Below, one piece after another: positions 8,258-16,221 of a stretch of 53,075 bases of DNA. A program made the position numbers and the translations under genes. Below the pieces are notes generated by a model. It made no database searches and had not been told where the DNA came from. It saw nothing but the letters and a program-made list of their open reading frames with translations. Within the stretch, counting starts at the first letter, position 1, and the number at the start of each line of letters is the position of its first letter. The stretch comes from Oscillospiraceae bacterium. GTDB taxonomy: Bacteria > Bacillota > Clostridia > Oscillospirales > Oscillospiraceae. The stretch covers positions 1-53,075 of the forward strand of contig JAFQZI010000081.1 in NCBI GenBank assembly GCA_017406005.1, given 5' to 3'.

Positions 8258-9307
8258 TCACGAAGTTTTTGCACCCTGAACCGTGATGAGAGCCGACCCG
8301 GAATCGGCAGAGCCTGCATTGTTGCTGAAACGGCAGTAGACGCGCCATCCGTTCAATGCTGCAGGGATGCTGTCAAGGGTCATGTCTTTTGCATAACCGT
8401 TTATAATCTTTAGTGTTGGAAATTCCTTCTCTGCATCTGCATAGGTTAGATCCCGATAGCCGTCTGGGCTTATGAAATGCCATTCAGCCAGATCGGCATT
8501 TTCATATCTTGTGACAAACTGGCACTTGCCATTGATAGGAACCGTCTCATCAGTTGGGTTCTTGGTGATCTTTGGCAGGTTTGCCGACATGGCAGCCGGA
8601 GCCAGAGGTAAGCCAGAGCATACTCCAGTCCAGTTTTGCCATCCTTTTTCCCATTTTATAATGAGTGTGCTTCTTTCCGTCCCGGCAATGTAGTTATCCA
8701 CTAAAGCTAAATACTCAGCTTCTGAAATGGGCTGCCTGTCTTTATCGTTATATTTTACGACAGGGATATCATAGTCTGGACCTTCATAATCAACTGTTTT
8801 GGTCCCTAAATAGGTGTTTTCGAAAGAACCGTTGACAAAGCATAGCACAGAAACAGAATAATACTGATGGTGTGCTCCGTCCTGCATATACCCATTGTCG
8901 ATGTAGTAATACAGGTTCGAAGTGCGATCATAGTAACAGTCCAGTTCTGTTTGGTTAATATTATACTCCAATACATAGATCTGGTCGTCATTCATACAAG
9001 AAGTAACGCCGTTATAGGATGCATTGACTTCATAAAAATGAGACTCTGTAAACCCGGCGCTGCCGGTGATCGCATCGGCAATCACTTCCAGCCTTCCGTT
9101 GTGATCGAGATCTGTAAAAGCATAATACCAGGAAGTAGGATATTCCTTTTCATAGCTCCATTTATCCCGGTGTTGCATAAGCAGCTGATACTGCTGCTCT
9201 GCATTCGGCACATCCGGCAGCACGGGAGAAGTTGTTTCCTCAGCCATGCATATTCCGAAGGGGAGCAGAAAACAGATGAAAAGAATTGCAGCAAGAAGTT
9301 TTTTCAT
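8258..9307 (-). CDS. Secreted protein with C-terminal Ig-like domain, 349 aa
   Basis: A signal peptide (MKKLLAAILFICFLLPFGICMA, then EETTSP) is followed by a domain of about 200 residues with an EF-hand-like acidic loop (FTDLDHNGRLEVI), a feature of clostridial exported proteins that read like VCBS or calcium-loop modules. The C-terminal stretch of about 85 residues (from ITKNPTDETVPINGKCQF to SADSGSALITVQ) has the cysteine pair, tryptophan and end pattern of an immunoglobulin-like fold. AGGAGG lies before ATG 9307. The substrate or partner is unknown. It is probably surface-exposed or secreted and is not anchored by any visible motif. Confidence 0.75.
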   Translation of the reverse strand: MKKLLAAILFICFLLPFGICMAEETTSPVLPDVPNAEQQYQLLMQHRDKWSYEKEYPTSWYYAFTDLDHNGRLEVIADAITGSAGFTESHFYEVNASYNGVTSCMNDDQIYVLEYNINQTELDCYYDRTSNLYYYIDNGYMQDGAHHQYYSVSVLCFVNGSFENTYLGTKTVDYEGPDYDIPVVKYNDKDRQPISEAEYLALVDNYIAGTERSTLIIKWEKGWQNWTGVCSGLPLAPAAMSANLPKITKNPTDETVPINGKCQFVTRYENADLAEWHFISPDGYRDLTYADAEKEFPTLKIINGYAKDMTLDSIPAALNGWRVYCRFSNNAGSADSGSALITVQGAKTS

Positions 9308-9477
9308 TGCTTTACCTCCTGTAAAAAACCACTGAAAAGAAAACTGAAAAGAAAATAGCTATCAACATAAGAATATCACACAAGACTACGCACTTCAATT
9401 GCAGATATCATAAAAGGGCAGGGTGTTACGCTCTGCATTCATGTTATTTGTCGTGAGATTCCCTCCGTCTGCTCTCA

Positions 9478-9645
9478 TCATTGCCCGGTGCGTTTCGCCA
9501 GTAATTCCAGACTGCGGTGGTATTCGACCTCCGAAATAGCGTGATGCAGGAACATCGTTTTCAGCATTTCTTTCTGTAAGGCAAAGAGGTCACGGTTGTT
9601 CTGAACTACGTTTTTCCGTGCTTTCGCATCGGCAATGATGTTCAT
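9478..9645 (-). CDS. Small conserved-looking protein, 55 aa, SHOCT-like C-terminus
   Basis: The start ATG at 9645 overlaps the stop of the preceding gene (ATGA), and the frame runs to TGA at 9478. The first half (MNIIADAKARKNVVQNNRD) is basic and helical. The second half (MFLHHAISEVEYHRSLELLAKR) resembles the short SHOCT-type helix ends seen in many small clostridial proteins. It is too short for a confident call. Translational coupling to the upstream gene and a clean codon pattern argue that it is real. Confidence 0.55.
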   Translation of the reverse strand: MNIIADAKARKNVVQNNRDLFALQKEMLKTMFLHHAISEVEYHRSLELLAKRTGQ

Positions 9646-9959
9646 TCCGTGCACTCTCCTTTGTCATATTCTTCTTCAAACATCCTGAGCTCTTCCTCAA
9701 AAACCCGGTTGAGGAAGGGCTCTTCTTTTTTGCCCGGGAAGTCCTCTTCCTCCGCAATCCCAGTGACGATCCCTACGATGCGCACGTTCTTGTCCTCGTA
9801 GTTCACGAACGGTCGCTCGGGGTTGACGGAATAGAGCGTTCCGTCCGGCGCCATGCGCTTGACGATCATTTCGTCTGTCGTGGAGCACACAACATCCTGC
9901 TTCGGGTAAGCGCTTTCCACCCAGCGGAAGAACAAAAGCATCTGTGCATTCTTACGCAC
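9642..9959 (-). CDS. S24/LexA-like C-terminal fold protein, apparently N-terminally truncated
   Basis: The C-terminal half follows the S24 peptidase (UmuD/LexA repressor) pattern: a Lys in DEMIVKRMAPDG at the position of the catalytic lysine, then NPERPFVNYEDKNVRIVGIVTGI. The preceding part that should hold the catalytic serine (a GDSM-like motif) and a DNA-binding domain is absent, because the frame is stopped at 10053-10055 inside the hydrogenase gene. The start is uncertain: GTG 9959 has no good ribosome site, and the open frame continues up to 10052. It could be a remnant of a repressor or a small protein translated by read-through from the hydrogenase message. It is coupled to the 55-residue protein by ATGA. 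Confidence 0.5.
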   Translation of the reverse strand: MRKNAQMLLFFRWVESAYPKQDVVCSTTDEMIVKRMAPDGTLYSVNPERPFVNYEDKNVRIVGIVTGIAEEEDFPGKKEEPFLNRVFEEELRMFEEEYDKGECTE

Positions 9960-10020
9960 GGATGCTTTGGTCAGAGAAAAGATTTCAGTTACGCAAGGGT
10001 ATCTGCGGATTTCTCCGGCA

Positions 10021-11490
10021 TCATTCGCGGTGCATGGGAACCTGCTCTGCGTTCATTATCTTCAGATTCTCATGGACGCCTCTGTCGTCTGCGCGGCCGA
10101 TCATGGCGTCCCGGTCCTTCTTCAGCTCGTTGAGCGATTTCTGTCTCGACGGGCCGCTGACGCACCCGCCCTCGCAGATCATGCCCTCCATGAAGTTTTC
10201 GGGGAGCTTCCCGAGCTTCATCAGCGTGAGGGCGTTTTTGCATTCCAGGGCGCCGTTGCAGACCTTGACAGCGAGTTCGGAGGCATCGATCCCCTGTTCC
10301 TTCAGGCACTGCAGGACGGCAGCGGTAACGCCTGCGCTGTTCCCGAAGCGTTTTCCATAAACGGAGCCCTGCTGTGAATAGCTCTCTGCGGACTCGAGCT
10401 CGATGTCCTTGCCGCGGAGCATCTCTACCGCCTCGTCAAAGGTGAGCACATAGTCTGCATTGTTGCGGATGCTGCTGTCCATGATTTCACTCTTTTTGGC
10501 CTGGCAGGGCCCGATGAAGACTGTGACGGCGTCGGGCTCCTGCTCCTTGATCAGGCGGGAGACGGCGCACATCGGGCTCACCGTGGTAGAGATGTTTCCG
10601 CTCAGCGTCGGGAAGTGCTTGCGGATCATGTGGACAAAGGCCGGGCAGCAGGAGGTGGTCTTCTTCTCACCGTGCTCGAAAGCTTCCGCCCATTCGTCCG
10701 CTTCTGCCGCGGCGGTCAGATCTCCGCCGAGGGAGACTTCGATCATATCGGCAAATCCTGCCTTCTTCAGGGCGTTGCGCCAGGAGTCCGGTGTGATGTC
10801 GGGGCCGAACTGGCCTTCCACTGCGGGGGCGACCATGGCATAGACCTTGTGCCCGTCCAGGATGCTGTTGATAACGTCCACGAGGAAGGCCTTGGCACCC
10901 AGAGCCCCGAAAGGACAGGCGTGGATACAGTGGCCGCACTGGATGCACTTGGATTCATCGATCTGGCAGAGTCCAGTCTCTTCATCCATCGTGATGGCTC
11001 CCACCGGGCAGGCCTGCTTACAGGGGCGCACCTGATGCACGATCACCTGATAGGGGCAGTTCTTTGCGCACATGCCGCATTCCCGGCACTTCTGCGGGTC
11101 GATATGGGCACGAATCTTGTTGTGATCCCGCACGATGGAGACTGCTCCGAAACGGCAGTTTTCATAGCAGGCATGGCCGAGACAGCCGTGGCAGTTGTCC
11201 GTCACGGAATAGGCCGAGATCGCGCAGTCGTCACAGGCTGCGGGGATCACCTGGACGATGTTGTTCGTGTCGTTCTTCCCCGGGCACTGTCCCTGGGCCA
11301 GACGCACGCGCTGCCGGATGATCTCGCGCTCACGGTAGATGCAGCAGCGGAACTGGGGCAGGGGCCCCGGGATGATCGTCTCCGGAAGAAACTCCTTTTT
11401 GCTTTCCAGCTCTCCGTTCCAGGCGAGCCTTGAAACCTCACGGAAGATGCGTTTGGTGATATCACTGGTGGTTCTGTCGTTGGTAACCAT
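10021..11490 (-). CDS. Monomeric [FeFe] hydrogenase, group B type
   Basis: The 489-residue protein has a cysteine-rich N-terminal part (PAACDDCAISAYSV, CHGCLGHAC), then two [4Fe-4S] ferredoxin motifs (CRECGMCAKNCPY with CKQACP, and CIQCGHCIHACPFGA), and then the H-cluster domain. The three H-cluster motifs are TSCCPAF, GPCQAKKSE and EGMICEGGCVSGP. These are the variants I associate with group B monomeric hydrogenases, where group A has TSCCPxW, MPCxxKxxE and ExMxCxGGCxxGG. Reaction: reversible proton reduction to H2, presumably with ferredoxin, in the cytosol. It is transcribed alone from a consensus promoter at 11578-11606, with GGGAGG before ATG 11490. The downstream S24-like fragment begins within 100 bases. 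The maturases HydEFG are not in the window. Confidence 0.93.
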   Translation of the reverse strand: MVTNDRTTSDITKRIFREVSRLAWNGELESKKEFLPETIIPGPLPQFRCCIYREREIIRQRVRLAQGQCPGKNDTNNIVQVIPAACDDCAISAYSVTDNCHGCLGHACYENCRFGAVSIVRDHNKIRAHIDPQKCRECGMCAKNCPYQVIVHQVRPCKQACPVGAITMDEETGLCQIDESKCIQCGHCIHACPFGALGAKAFLVDVINSILDGHKVYAMVAPAVEGQFGPDITPDSWRNALKKAGFADMIEVSLGGDLTAAAEADEWAEAFEHGEKKTTSCCPAFVHMIRKHFPTLSGNISTTVSPMCAVSRLIKEQEPDAVTVFIGPCQAKKSEIMDSSIRNNADYVLTFDEAVEMLRGKDIELESAESYSQQGSVYGKRFGNSAGVTAAVLQCLKEQGIDASELAVKVCNGALECKNALTLMKLGKLPENFMEGMICEGGCVSGPSRQKSLNELKKDRDAMIGRADDRGVHENLKIMNAEQVPMHRE

Positions 11491-11577
11491 TTGTCCTCCC
11501 TTTTTCTGTTCAGAGGTACAGCCGCCGGACCGCTGTTCGACAGGGGCGATTCTCTGACATAAGTTGATGTTTTTTTC

Positions 11578-11606
11578 ATTATAACCTATGCCTGTTTTCG
11601 CGTCAA
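11578..11606 (-). promoter_or_regulatory. Sigma-A promoter of the hydrogenase gene
   Basis: On the minus strand: -35 TTGACG (11606-11601), a 17-bp spacer, and -10 TATAAT (11583-11578). The 5' UTR is about 80 bases. Confidence 0.8.
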
Positions 11607-11661
11607 GCGATTTGAAAACCGTAAAACCGGTACATTATTATAATAAGGTTGAATTTTCCCC

Positions 11662-11690
11662 TTGTGGTTTTCTGTGAAATAGTTTATAAT
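11662..11690 (+). promoter_or_regulatory. Sigma-A promoter of the Asp23-FakA operon
   Basis: -35 TTGTGG (11662-11667), a 17-bp spacer, and -10 TATAAT (11685-11690). GAAAGGAG follows before ATG 11741. Confidence 0.7.
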
Positions 11691-11740
11691 GCTTCGATGC
11701 CTATTGGCAAATCAGAGAACCGGAAAGGAGCCATCCTTCT

Positions 11741-12091
11741 ATGATAAAAATAGAAAACAACATCGGGAAAATCAACATCACGGATGAAGTTTTCACCAAT
11801 CTGGCCGGAGAGGCGGCTACCAGCTGCTTCGGAGTCAAGGGTATGGTTGCCTGTGCAAAAGAAGGCGGTCCCTGGCAGCTGCTGCGCAGAGAATCCATGA
11901 GCAAGGGTGTGCGCGTCCACAATGAGGAGGACGGATCTGTTTCCCTTGAGCTGCACATCGGGGTTGACTACGGTGTGCCTATTGCCACGGTGGTCGGCAG
12001 CATCATCAACGAGGTGAGCTACAAGCTCGAAAAGTCCACGGGGATTCCGCTGAAGACGATTGACGTCTATGTGGATGCAATTATAGCCTAA
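11741..12091 (+). CDS. Asp23/Gls24 family protein
   Basis: The 116-residue protein has the Asp23 family pattern: GKINITDEVFTNLAGEAATSCFGVKGM, then a variable middle, then VSLELHIGVDYGVPIATVVGSIINEV and a C-terminal VYVDAI. Family members are small envelope-associated or alkaline-shock-type proteins in Firmicutes. This one is of the short kind that regularly precedes the fatty-acid-kinase gene, and that is the arrangement here: the fakA-like gene starts 15 bases after its stop. The exact role of this short paralogue is not known. Confidence 0.92.
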   Translation: MIKIENNIGKINITDEVFTNLAGEAATSCFGVKGMVACAKEGGPWQLLRRESMSKGVRVHNEEDGSVSLELHIGVDYGVPIATVVGSIINEVSYKLEKSTGIPLKTIDVYVDAIIA

Positions 12092-12105
12092 GGAGATTCA
12101 ATGTC

Positions 12106-13788
12106 TTGAGAGATTTTATCGATGCCGCTGCTTTTAAAGAGATGATTCTCTGTGCCGAAGCAGCCCTTCATTCGAATATTCAGCAGATCAACGAGCTGAA
12201 CGTCTTCCCTGTGCCGGACGGTGATACCGGCACAAATATGTATCTGACAATGCAGAATGCTTCCACCGAGCTGCGCAAGCGCAGCTTTGACTCCATTTCC
12301 GCTGCGGCGGACTGTGTGGCAAGCGCACTGCTGAGGGGTGCAAGAGGGAACTCCGGCGTTATCCTTTCTCTGCTGTTCCGCGGTATTTCCAAGCGCTTCA
12401 AGGGGCTGGAAACGGCCGGAACGGTGGAGTTCGCGGGTGCACTCAATGACGGGGTTGATGCCGCTTACAAAGCGGTCATGAAGCCCGCGGAAGGGACGAT
12501 CCTGACGGTCTCCCGTATGGCTTCAAAGGCGGCGGAAGATGCCGCTGCGCTCGGAGCGGATCTTGAGGGCGTTTTCATCTGTGCGATTAAGGCCGCGCGT
12601 ATGGCTCTTGCCGACACGGTGAACCTCAACCCGGTGCTGAAAAAAGCCGGCGTGGTGGACGCCGGCGGTAAAGGCTATCTGGTGATTCTGGAAGCCATGC
12701 TCGCCTCCCTGAAGGGAGAGGTGCTCTCAACTGCGGAGGGCGGCGTACCGTTGCCGGAAGAGGACGATAACGTGTTTTCAGGCTTTGAAACAGAGGAGAT
12801 CACCTTCGCCTTTGACACGATATATATCGTGCGGAAGACGGATCCGTATGTCAATCTGGATGCTCTGCGGGATTATCTCGGCTCCATCGGCGATTCACTG
12901 GTCATCAGCGAGGGCGATGAAGAATTCAAAGTGCATGTGCACACGAATATCCCCGGTGCCGCGCTGACGGAATCGCAGAAATACGGCACGCTGGAACTGG
13001 CGAAGATCGAGAACATGCGCACCCAGCATGAGGATGTCGCCGCCGGGCGCAAAGCGCGCGTTGCCGATGACGCTGAGACTGTTGATGTGACCAGAAAAGA
13101 CGGAACCAACGAGATCGCCGCTCCGGAAAAGGAATACGGAGCTGTGGCTGTCTGTGCCGGAAAAGGGATGGAAAACATGTTCCGCGAGCTTGGCGTTGAC
13201 GGTGTCGTTACCGGCGGGCAGACGATGAATCCCTCTACCGACGATATTCTGCATGAAATCAATCGCACCCCGGCTTCCACGGTTTTTGTCCTGCCGAACA
13301 ACAAGAATATTATCATGGCGGCGGAACAGTGCGTCCCGCTCACGGAGAAGCAGGTCGTCGTGATCCCGACGAAGACGGTGCCGCAGGGGATCACCGCCAT
13401 GCTCAATTTCAACCCGGACAATGAAACGGCGGAAGCCGTCACCGAAGAGATGAAGGAAGCCATCGGAAATGTCCACACCGCGATGGTGACGTATGCCGCC
13501 CGCGACAGCGATTTTGACGGGCACACCATTCACGCCGGCGAGTACCTCGCCCTTCTGGATGGCGCGCTTCTTGGCAGCTACACCAACATCCCGACGCTCT
13601 TCAAGGAGCTGAGCTGGGCGCTGAATGACTTTTCTCCCGAGTTTATCACCATATACTACGGAGAAGATGTACAGGAGGATGACGCCAATTCTGCCAGTGA
13701 GGTCCTGTCCGGAAACTTCCCGGATGCCGAGATCACTGTTTACGACGGCGGGCAGCCGGTGTACTACTATATGATTTCGGTCGAGTAA
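12106..13788 (+). CDS. fakA: Fatty acid kinase catalytic subunit FakA (DAK2 domain protein)
   Basis: The 560-residue protein begins with a DAK2 (dihydroxyacetone-kinase-like) domain carrying NVFPVPDGDTGTNM, LRGARGNSGVILS, PAEGTILTV and VVDAGGKGY. A middle domain and a C-terminal DegV-like kinase extension follow (GQTMNPSTDDILHEI, VFVLPNNKNIIMAA). FakA phosphorylates fatty acids bound to a FakB (DegV-family) carrier so they can enter phospholipid synthesis; no fakB is in the window. The start is a TTG at 12106. The better-spaced ATG at 12101 runs into TGA after two codons (ATG TCT TGA), which overlaps the TTG. Ribosome site AAGGAGA is at 12090-12096. Confidence 0.92.
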   Translation: MRDFIDAAAFKEMILCAEAALHSNIQQINELNVFPVPDGDTGTNMYLTMQNASTELRKRSFDSISAAADCVASALLRGARGNSGVILSLLFRGISKRFKGLETAGTVEFAGALNDGVDAAYKAVMKPAEGTILTVSRMASKAAEDAAALGADLEGVFICAIKAARMALADTVNLNPVLKKAGVVDAGGKGYLVILEAMLASLKGEVLSTAEGGVPLPEEDDNVFSGFETEEITFAFDTIYIVRKTDPYVNLDALRDYLGSIGDSLVISEGDEEFKVHVHTNIPGAALTESQKYGTLELAKIENMRTQHEDVAAGRKARVADDAETVDVTRKDGTNEIAAPEKEYGAVAVCAGKGMENMFRELGVDGVVTGGQTMNPSTDDILHEINRTPASTVFVLPNNKNIIMAAEQCVPLTEKQVVVIPTKTVPQGITAMLNFNPDNETAEAVTEEMKEAIGNVHTAMVTYAARDSDFDGHTIHAGEYLALLDGALLGSYTNIPTLFKELSWALNDFSPEFITIYYGEDVQEDDANSASEVLSGNFPDAEITVYDGGQPVYYYMISVE

Positions 13789-13812
13789 AAAAGAATATGA
13801 CAAAAAAGCAGA

Positions 13813-13836
13813 GGGAGAGCCGAAAAGCTCTCCCTT
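13813..13836 (+). terminator. Terminator after fakA
   Basis: A perfect 8-bp stem GGGAGAGC / GCTCTCCC with a CGAAAA loop is followed by TTGGTTGT. The T-tract is imperfect. Confidence 0.6.
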
Positions 13837-13848
13837 GGTTGTATTCTG

Positions 13849-14007
13849 GTATCTATTCAGTCGTTTTTCCCCACCATTAATAGCTCGCGACAGAGAACCA
13901 AAATCGAAGTACAATGTTGTCTTCGCGAGCATCACGACGCGCGGGAAGCGTGCGACGATCCTTGCCTCGCACGGATTACACTAATTACGAGGTGAGCAAC
14001 AAATAAC
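13849..14007. repeat. Palindromic intergenic element, copy 1 (long form)
   Basis: The core GCTCGCGA (13883-13890) to TCGCGAGC (13923-13930) is 48 bp with 8-bp inverted ends. It is followed by a second GC-rich segment (ATCACGACGCGCG ... CCTTGCCTCGC) and the tail CACTAATTACGAGGTGA. The left edge (13849-13862) matches 11 of 14 bases of the left terminal repeat of copy 3. The right edge abuts the stop codon of the PfkB kinase gene at 14008. See copies at 44578, 46786 and 50379. Confidence 0.75.
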
Positions 14008-15108
14008 TCAGCGATTCACGCGGGCTCCTGCACCGCCCATAATGGCTTCCACTTCTTTCTTGGAGGCCATGGTGGTATCGCCCGGGGTGGTCATGGCGAG
14101 TGCACCGTGCGCTGCACCGTAGTTTACTGCCGTTTCGGCATCGCCGGTCGTCATCAGGCCGTAGATCAGGCCGGAAGCGAAGGAATCGCCACCTCCGACG
14201 CGGTCATAGATTTCAAGGCCGTCATACTGTTTCGCCTTGTAGATCTCACCGCCTGCCCAGCAGAGGGCGCTCCAGTCATTCACGGTGGCGGTTTTGACGG
14301 TGCGGAGCGTCGTTGCGACCACCTTGAAGTTCGGATAGGTCTCGGCGGCCTTGTTGATCATTTTCTTGTAGCCTTCAATGTTCAGGGTCTTGAGGTTGGC
14401 GTCGTTGCCTTCCACCTCGAAGCCGAGGCAGGCCGTGAAGTCTTCCTCATTTCCGATCATCACGTCGACGTATTTTGCGATCTCTCTGTTGACTTCCTGG
14501 GCTTTTTCCTTTCCGCCGATGGCGCTCCACATGGAGGGGCGATAGTTGAGGTCGTAGGAAACGACGGTGCCATACTTTTTCGCGGTTTTGATGCATTCCA
14601 CCACCGTCTCGCAGGACTGCTCGGACAGTGCCGCATAGATGCCGCCGGTATGCAGCCAGCGTACACCCACTTCACCGAAGACATGGTCAAAATCAAAATC
14701 ATCGGGAGTCGCCTTGGAGATTGCCGTGTTTGCACGGTCGGAGCAGCCGACGGCGCCGCGGATGCCGAAGCCCCTCTCGGTGAAGTTCAGCCCGTTGCGG
14801 CAGATCCTGCCGATGCCGTCCGTCGGCATCCATTTGATGAAGGATGTGTCAACGCCGCCCTGGAGGATAAAGTCCTCCATCAGCTTGCCGACTTCATTGT
14901 CGGCGAAGGCGGTCAGAACGGCTGTTCTCAGGCCGAAGCAGCGGCGCAGGCCGCGTACGACGTTGTATTCCCCTCCGCCTTCCCACGCTTTGAACTGGCG
15001 GGCCGTGCGGATCCTGCCGTCGCCCGGATCGAGGCGGAGCATGATTTCACCAATGGAAACGGCATCAAAAGTGCATTCTTCTCTCGGGCGCAGATTGAGT
15101 TCTACCAT
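14008..15108 (-). CDS. PfkB-family sugar kinase (2-keto-3-deoxygluconate kinase-like)
   Basis: The 366-residue ribokinase-fold protein has AVSIGEIMLRLDPGDGRIR at the N-terminus, a WEGGGEYNV glycine motif, a nucleotide-site segment YDLNYRPSMW, and the C-terminal signature DRVGGGDSFASGLIYG with the catalytic Asp. The DLNYRPSMW and GGGEYN features are most like KDG and fructose-type kinases; the substrate is inferred only. It lies alone, with no aldolase or sugar isomerase next to it. GGAGGG precedes ATG 15108, and the promoter is at 15167-15194. Its stop codon directly abuts a palindromic repeat element. Confidence 0.88.
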   Translation of the reverse strand: MVELNLRPREECTFDAVSIGEIMLRLDPGDGRIRTARQFKAWEGGGEYNVVRGLRRCFGLRTAVLTAFADNEVGKLMEDFILQGGVDTSFIKWMPTDGIGRICRNGLNFTERGFGIRGAVGCSDRANTAISKATPDDFDFDHVFGEVGVRWLHTGGIYAALSEQSCETVVECIKTAKKYGTVVSYDLNYRPSMWSAIGGKEKAQEVNREIAKYVDVMIGNEEDFTACLGFEVEGNDANLKTLNIEGYKKMINKAAETYPNFKVVATTLRTVKTATVNDWSALCWAGGEIYKAKQYDGLEIYDRVGGGDSFASGLIYGLMTTGDAETAVNYGAAHGALAMTTPGDTTMASKKEVEAIMGGAGARVNR

Positions 15109-15166
15109 TGTTTTCCCTCCGTAAAAATCAGATAATAGTTTGCAGTTTCAGAAACAGCTTAACAGT

Positions 15167-15194
15167 ATTTTACCTGTTTTCCCGGAATTGTCAA
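15167..15194 (-). promoter_or_regulatory. Sigma-A promoter of the PfkB kinase gene
   Basis: Minus strand -35 TTGACA (15194-15189), a 16-bp spacer, and -10 TAAAAT (15172-15167). Confidence 0.7.
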
Positions 15195-15213
15195 CCGAAT
15201 TGCTCAAAAAGCC

Positions 15214-15250
15214 GAAAAAAGACGCAGACGGTGTTCTGTTACCGTCTGCG
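15214..15250 (-). terminator. Terminator of the rpsB-tsf operon
   Basis: A perfect 10-bp stem CGCAGACGGT / ACCGTCTGCG (15223-15250) is followed on the minus strand by TCTTTTTT. Confidence 0.85.
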
Positions 15251-15273
15251 GAATTCTTTTTTTCTGGAGAGGC

Positions 15274-16206
15274 TTACTTGTTCATGTTCATCTGAGCAGC
15301 AACCTCAGCTGCAAAGTCCTCTTCCTTCTTCTCAATGCCTTCGCCCTTGATGAAGTGCACGGCGTCGACAAACTTTACGCTGCCGCCGAGCTTCTTTGCC
15401 GCATCGGCAATGTACTTCTCAACGGAACCGGTGAACAGGTCGCCGCGGACAAACTCCATCTGGAGCAGGCAGTTGTCTTCGTAGAACTTGTTGATCTTGC
15501 CGGCTGCGATCTTCTCCTTGACGGCTGCGGGCTTTGCAGCCATCTTCGGGTCGTTGTCCATCAGGGCAACCTGAACTTCGAGCTCATGGTCGATGTCAGC
15601 CTGCGGCACGAGGGACTTGTCCCAGTACTTCGGGTTCATAGCGGCAATCTGCATGGCCACGTTCTTGCCGATCTCCGTTGCGTCGATGCCACCCTCTACA
15701 GCGAGGTTGACGAGGACGGCGCGGGAACCGCCTGCATGGACGTAAGCAATGTTGGTGCCTTCCGCAAAGCGGGCAAAGCGGCGGATCTGGAGATTTTCAC
15801 CGATGGACATGACCTTCTCGGGGAGAATCTGCTCGACCGTCAGTTCGCTGCCGGGATACTTGCAGGCCTTGAGGGCATCGACGTCAGCCGGGTTGTCGGT
15901 GAGGACGACTTTGCAGATGTCCTTCACAAAATTCTGGAAAGGTTCGCTCTTGGCGCAGAAGTCCGTCTCGCAGTTGACTTCCACGATACCGCCGACACCG
16001 CACTCGGAGCAGACATGTGCATAAGCCATGCCTTCCGCAGCAACGCGGCTTGCCTTCTTGGCGGCCTTTGCGAGGCCCTTTTCACGCAGCCAGTCGACTG
16101 CCTTGTCCATATCGCCGTCGGTGGCCTGGAGAGCTTTCTTGCAGTCCATCATGCCGACGTTGGTCATTTCTCTTAAGGTTTTAACATCCTGAGCAGTAAA
16201 TGCCAT
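15274..16206 (-). CDS. tsf: Translation elongation factor Ts
   Basis: The 310-residue protein starts MAFTAQDVKTLREMTNVGMMDCKKALQATDGD and has the UBA-like N-terminal domain, GIVEVNCETDFCAKSEPFQNFVKD, and the C-terminal coiled region ending QPF-like FVRGDLF. It is the guanine-nucleotide exchange factor for EF-Tu in the cytosol. It lies 15 bases downstream of rpsB in the usual bacterial order, with GGAGG before the ATG, and is followed by a strong terminator. Confidence 0.97.
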   Translation of the reverse strand: MAFTAQDVKTLREMTNVGMMDCKKALQATDGDMDKAVDWLREKGLAKAAKKASRVAAEGMAYAHVCSECGVGGIVEVNCETDFCAKSEPFQNFVKDICKVVLTDNPADVDALKACKYPGSELTVEQILPEKVMSIGENLQIRRFARFAEGTNIAYVHAGGSRAVLVNLAVEGGIDATEIGKNVAMQIAAMNPKYWDKSLVPQADIDHELEVQVALMDNDPKMAAKPAAVKEKIAAGKINKFYEDNCLLQMEFVRGDLFTGSVEKYIADAAKKLGGSVKFVDAVHFIKGEGIEKKEEDFAAEVAAQMNMNK

Positions 16207-16221
16207 GGTACTTCCTCCTTA

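Noticed and set aside
14107-15135. Long plus-strand frame over the PfkB kinase gene
   Set aside because: Antisense shadow; the kinase motifs are on the minus strand.
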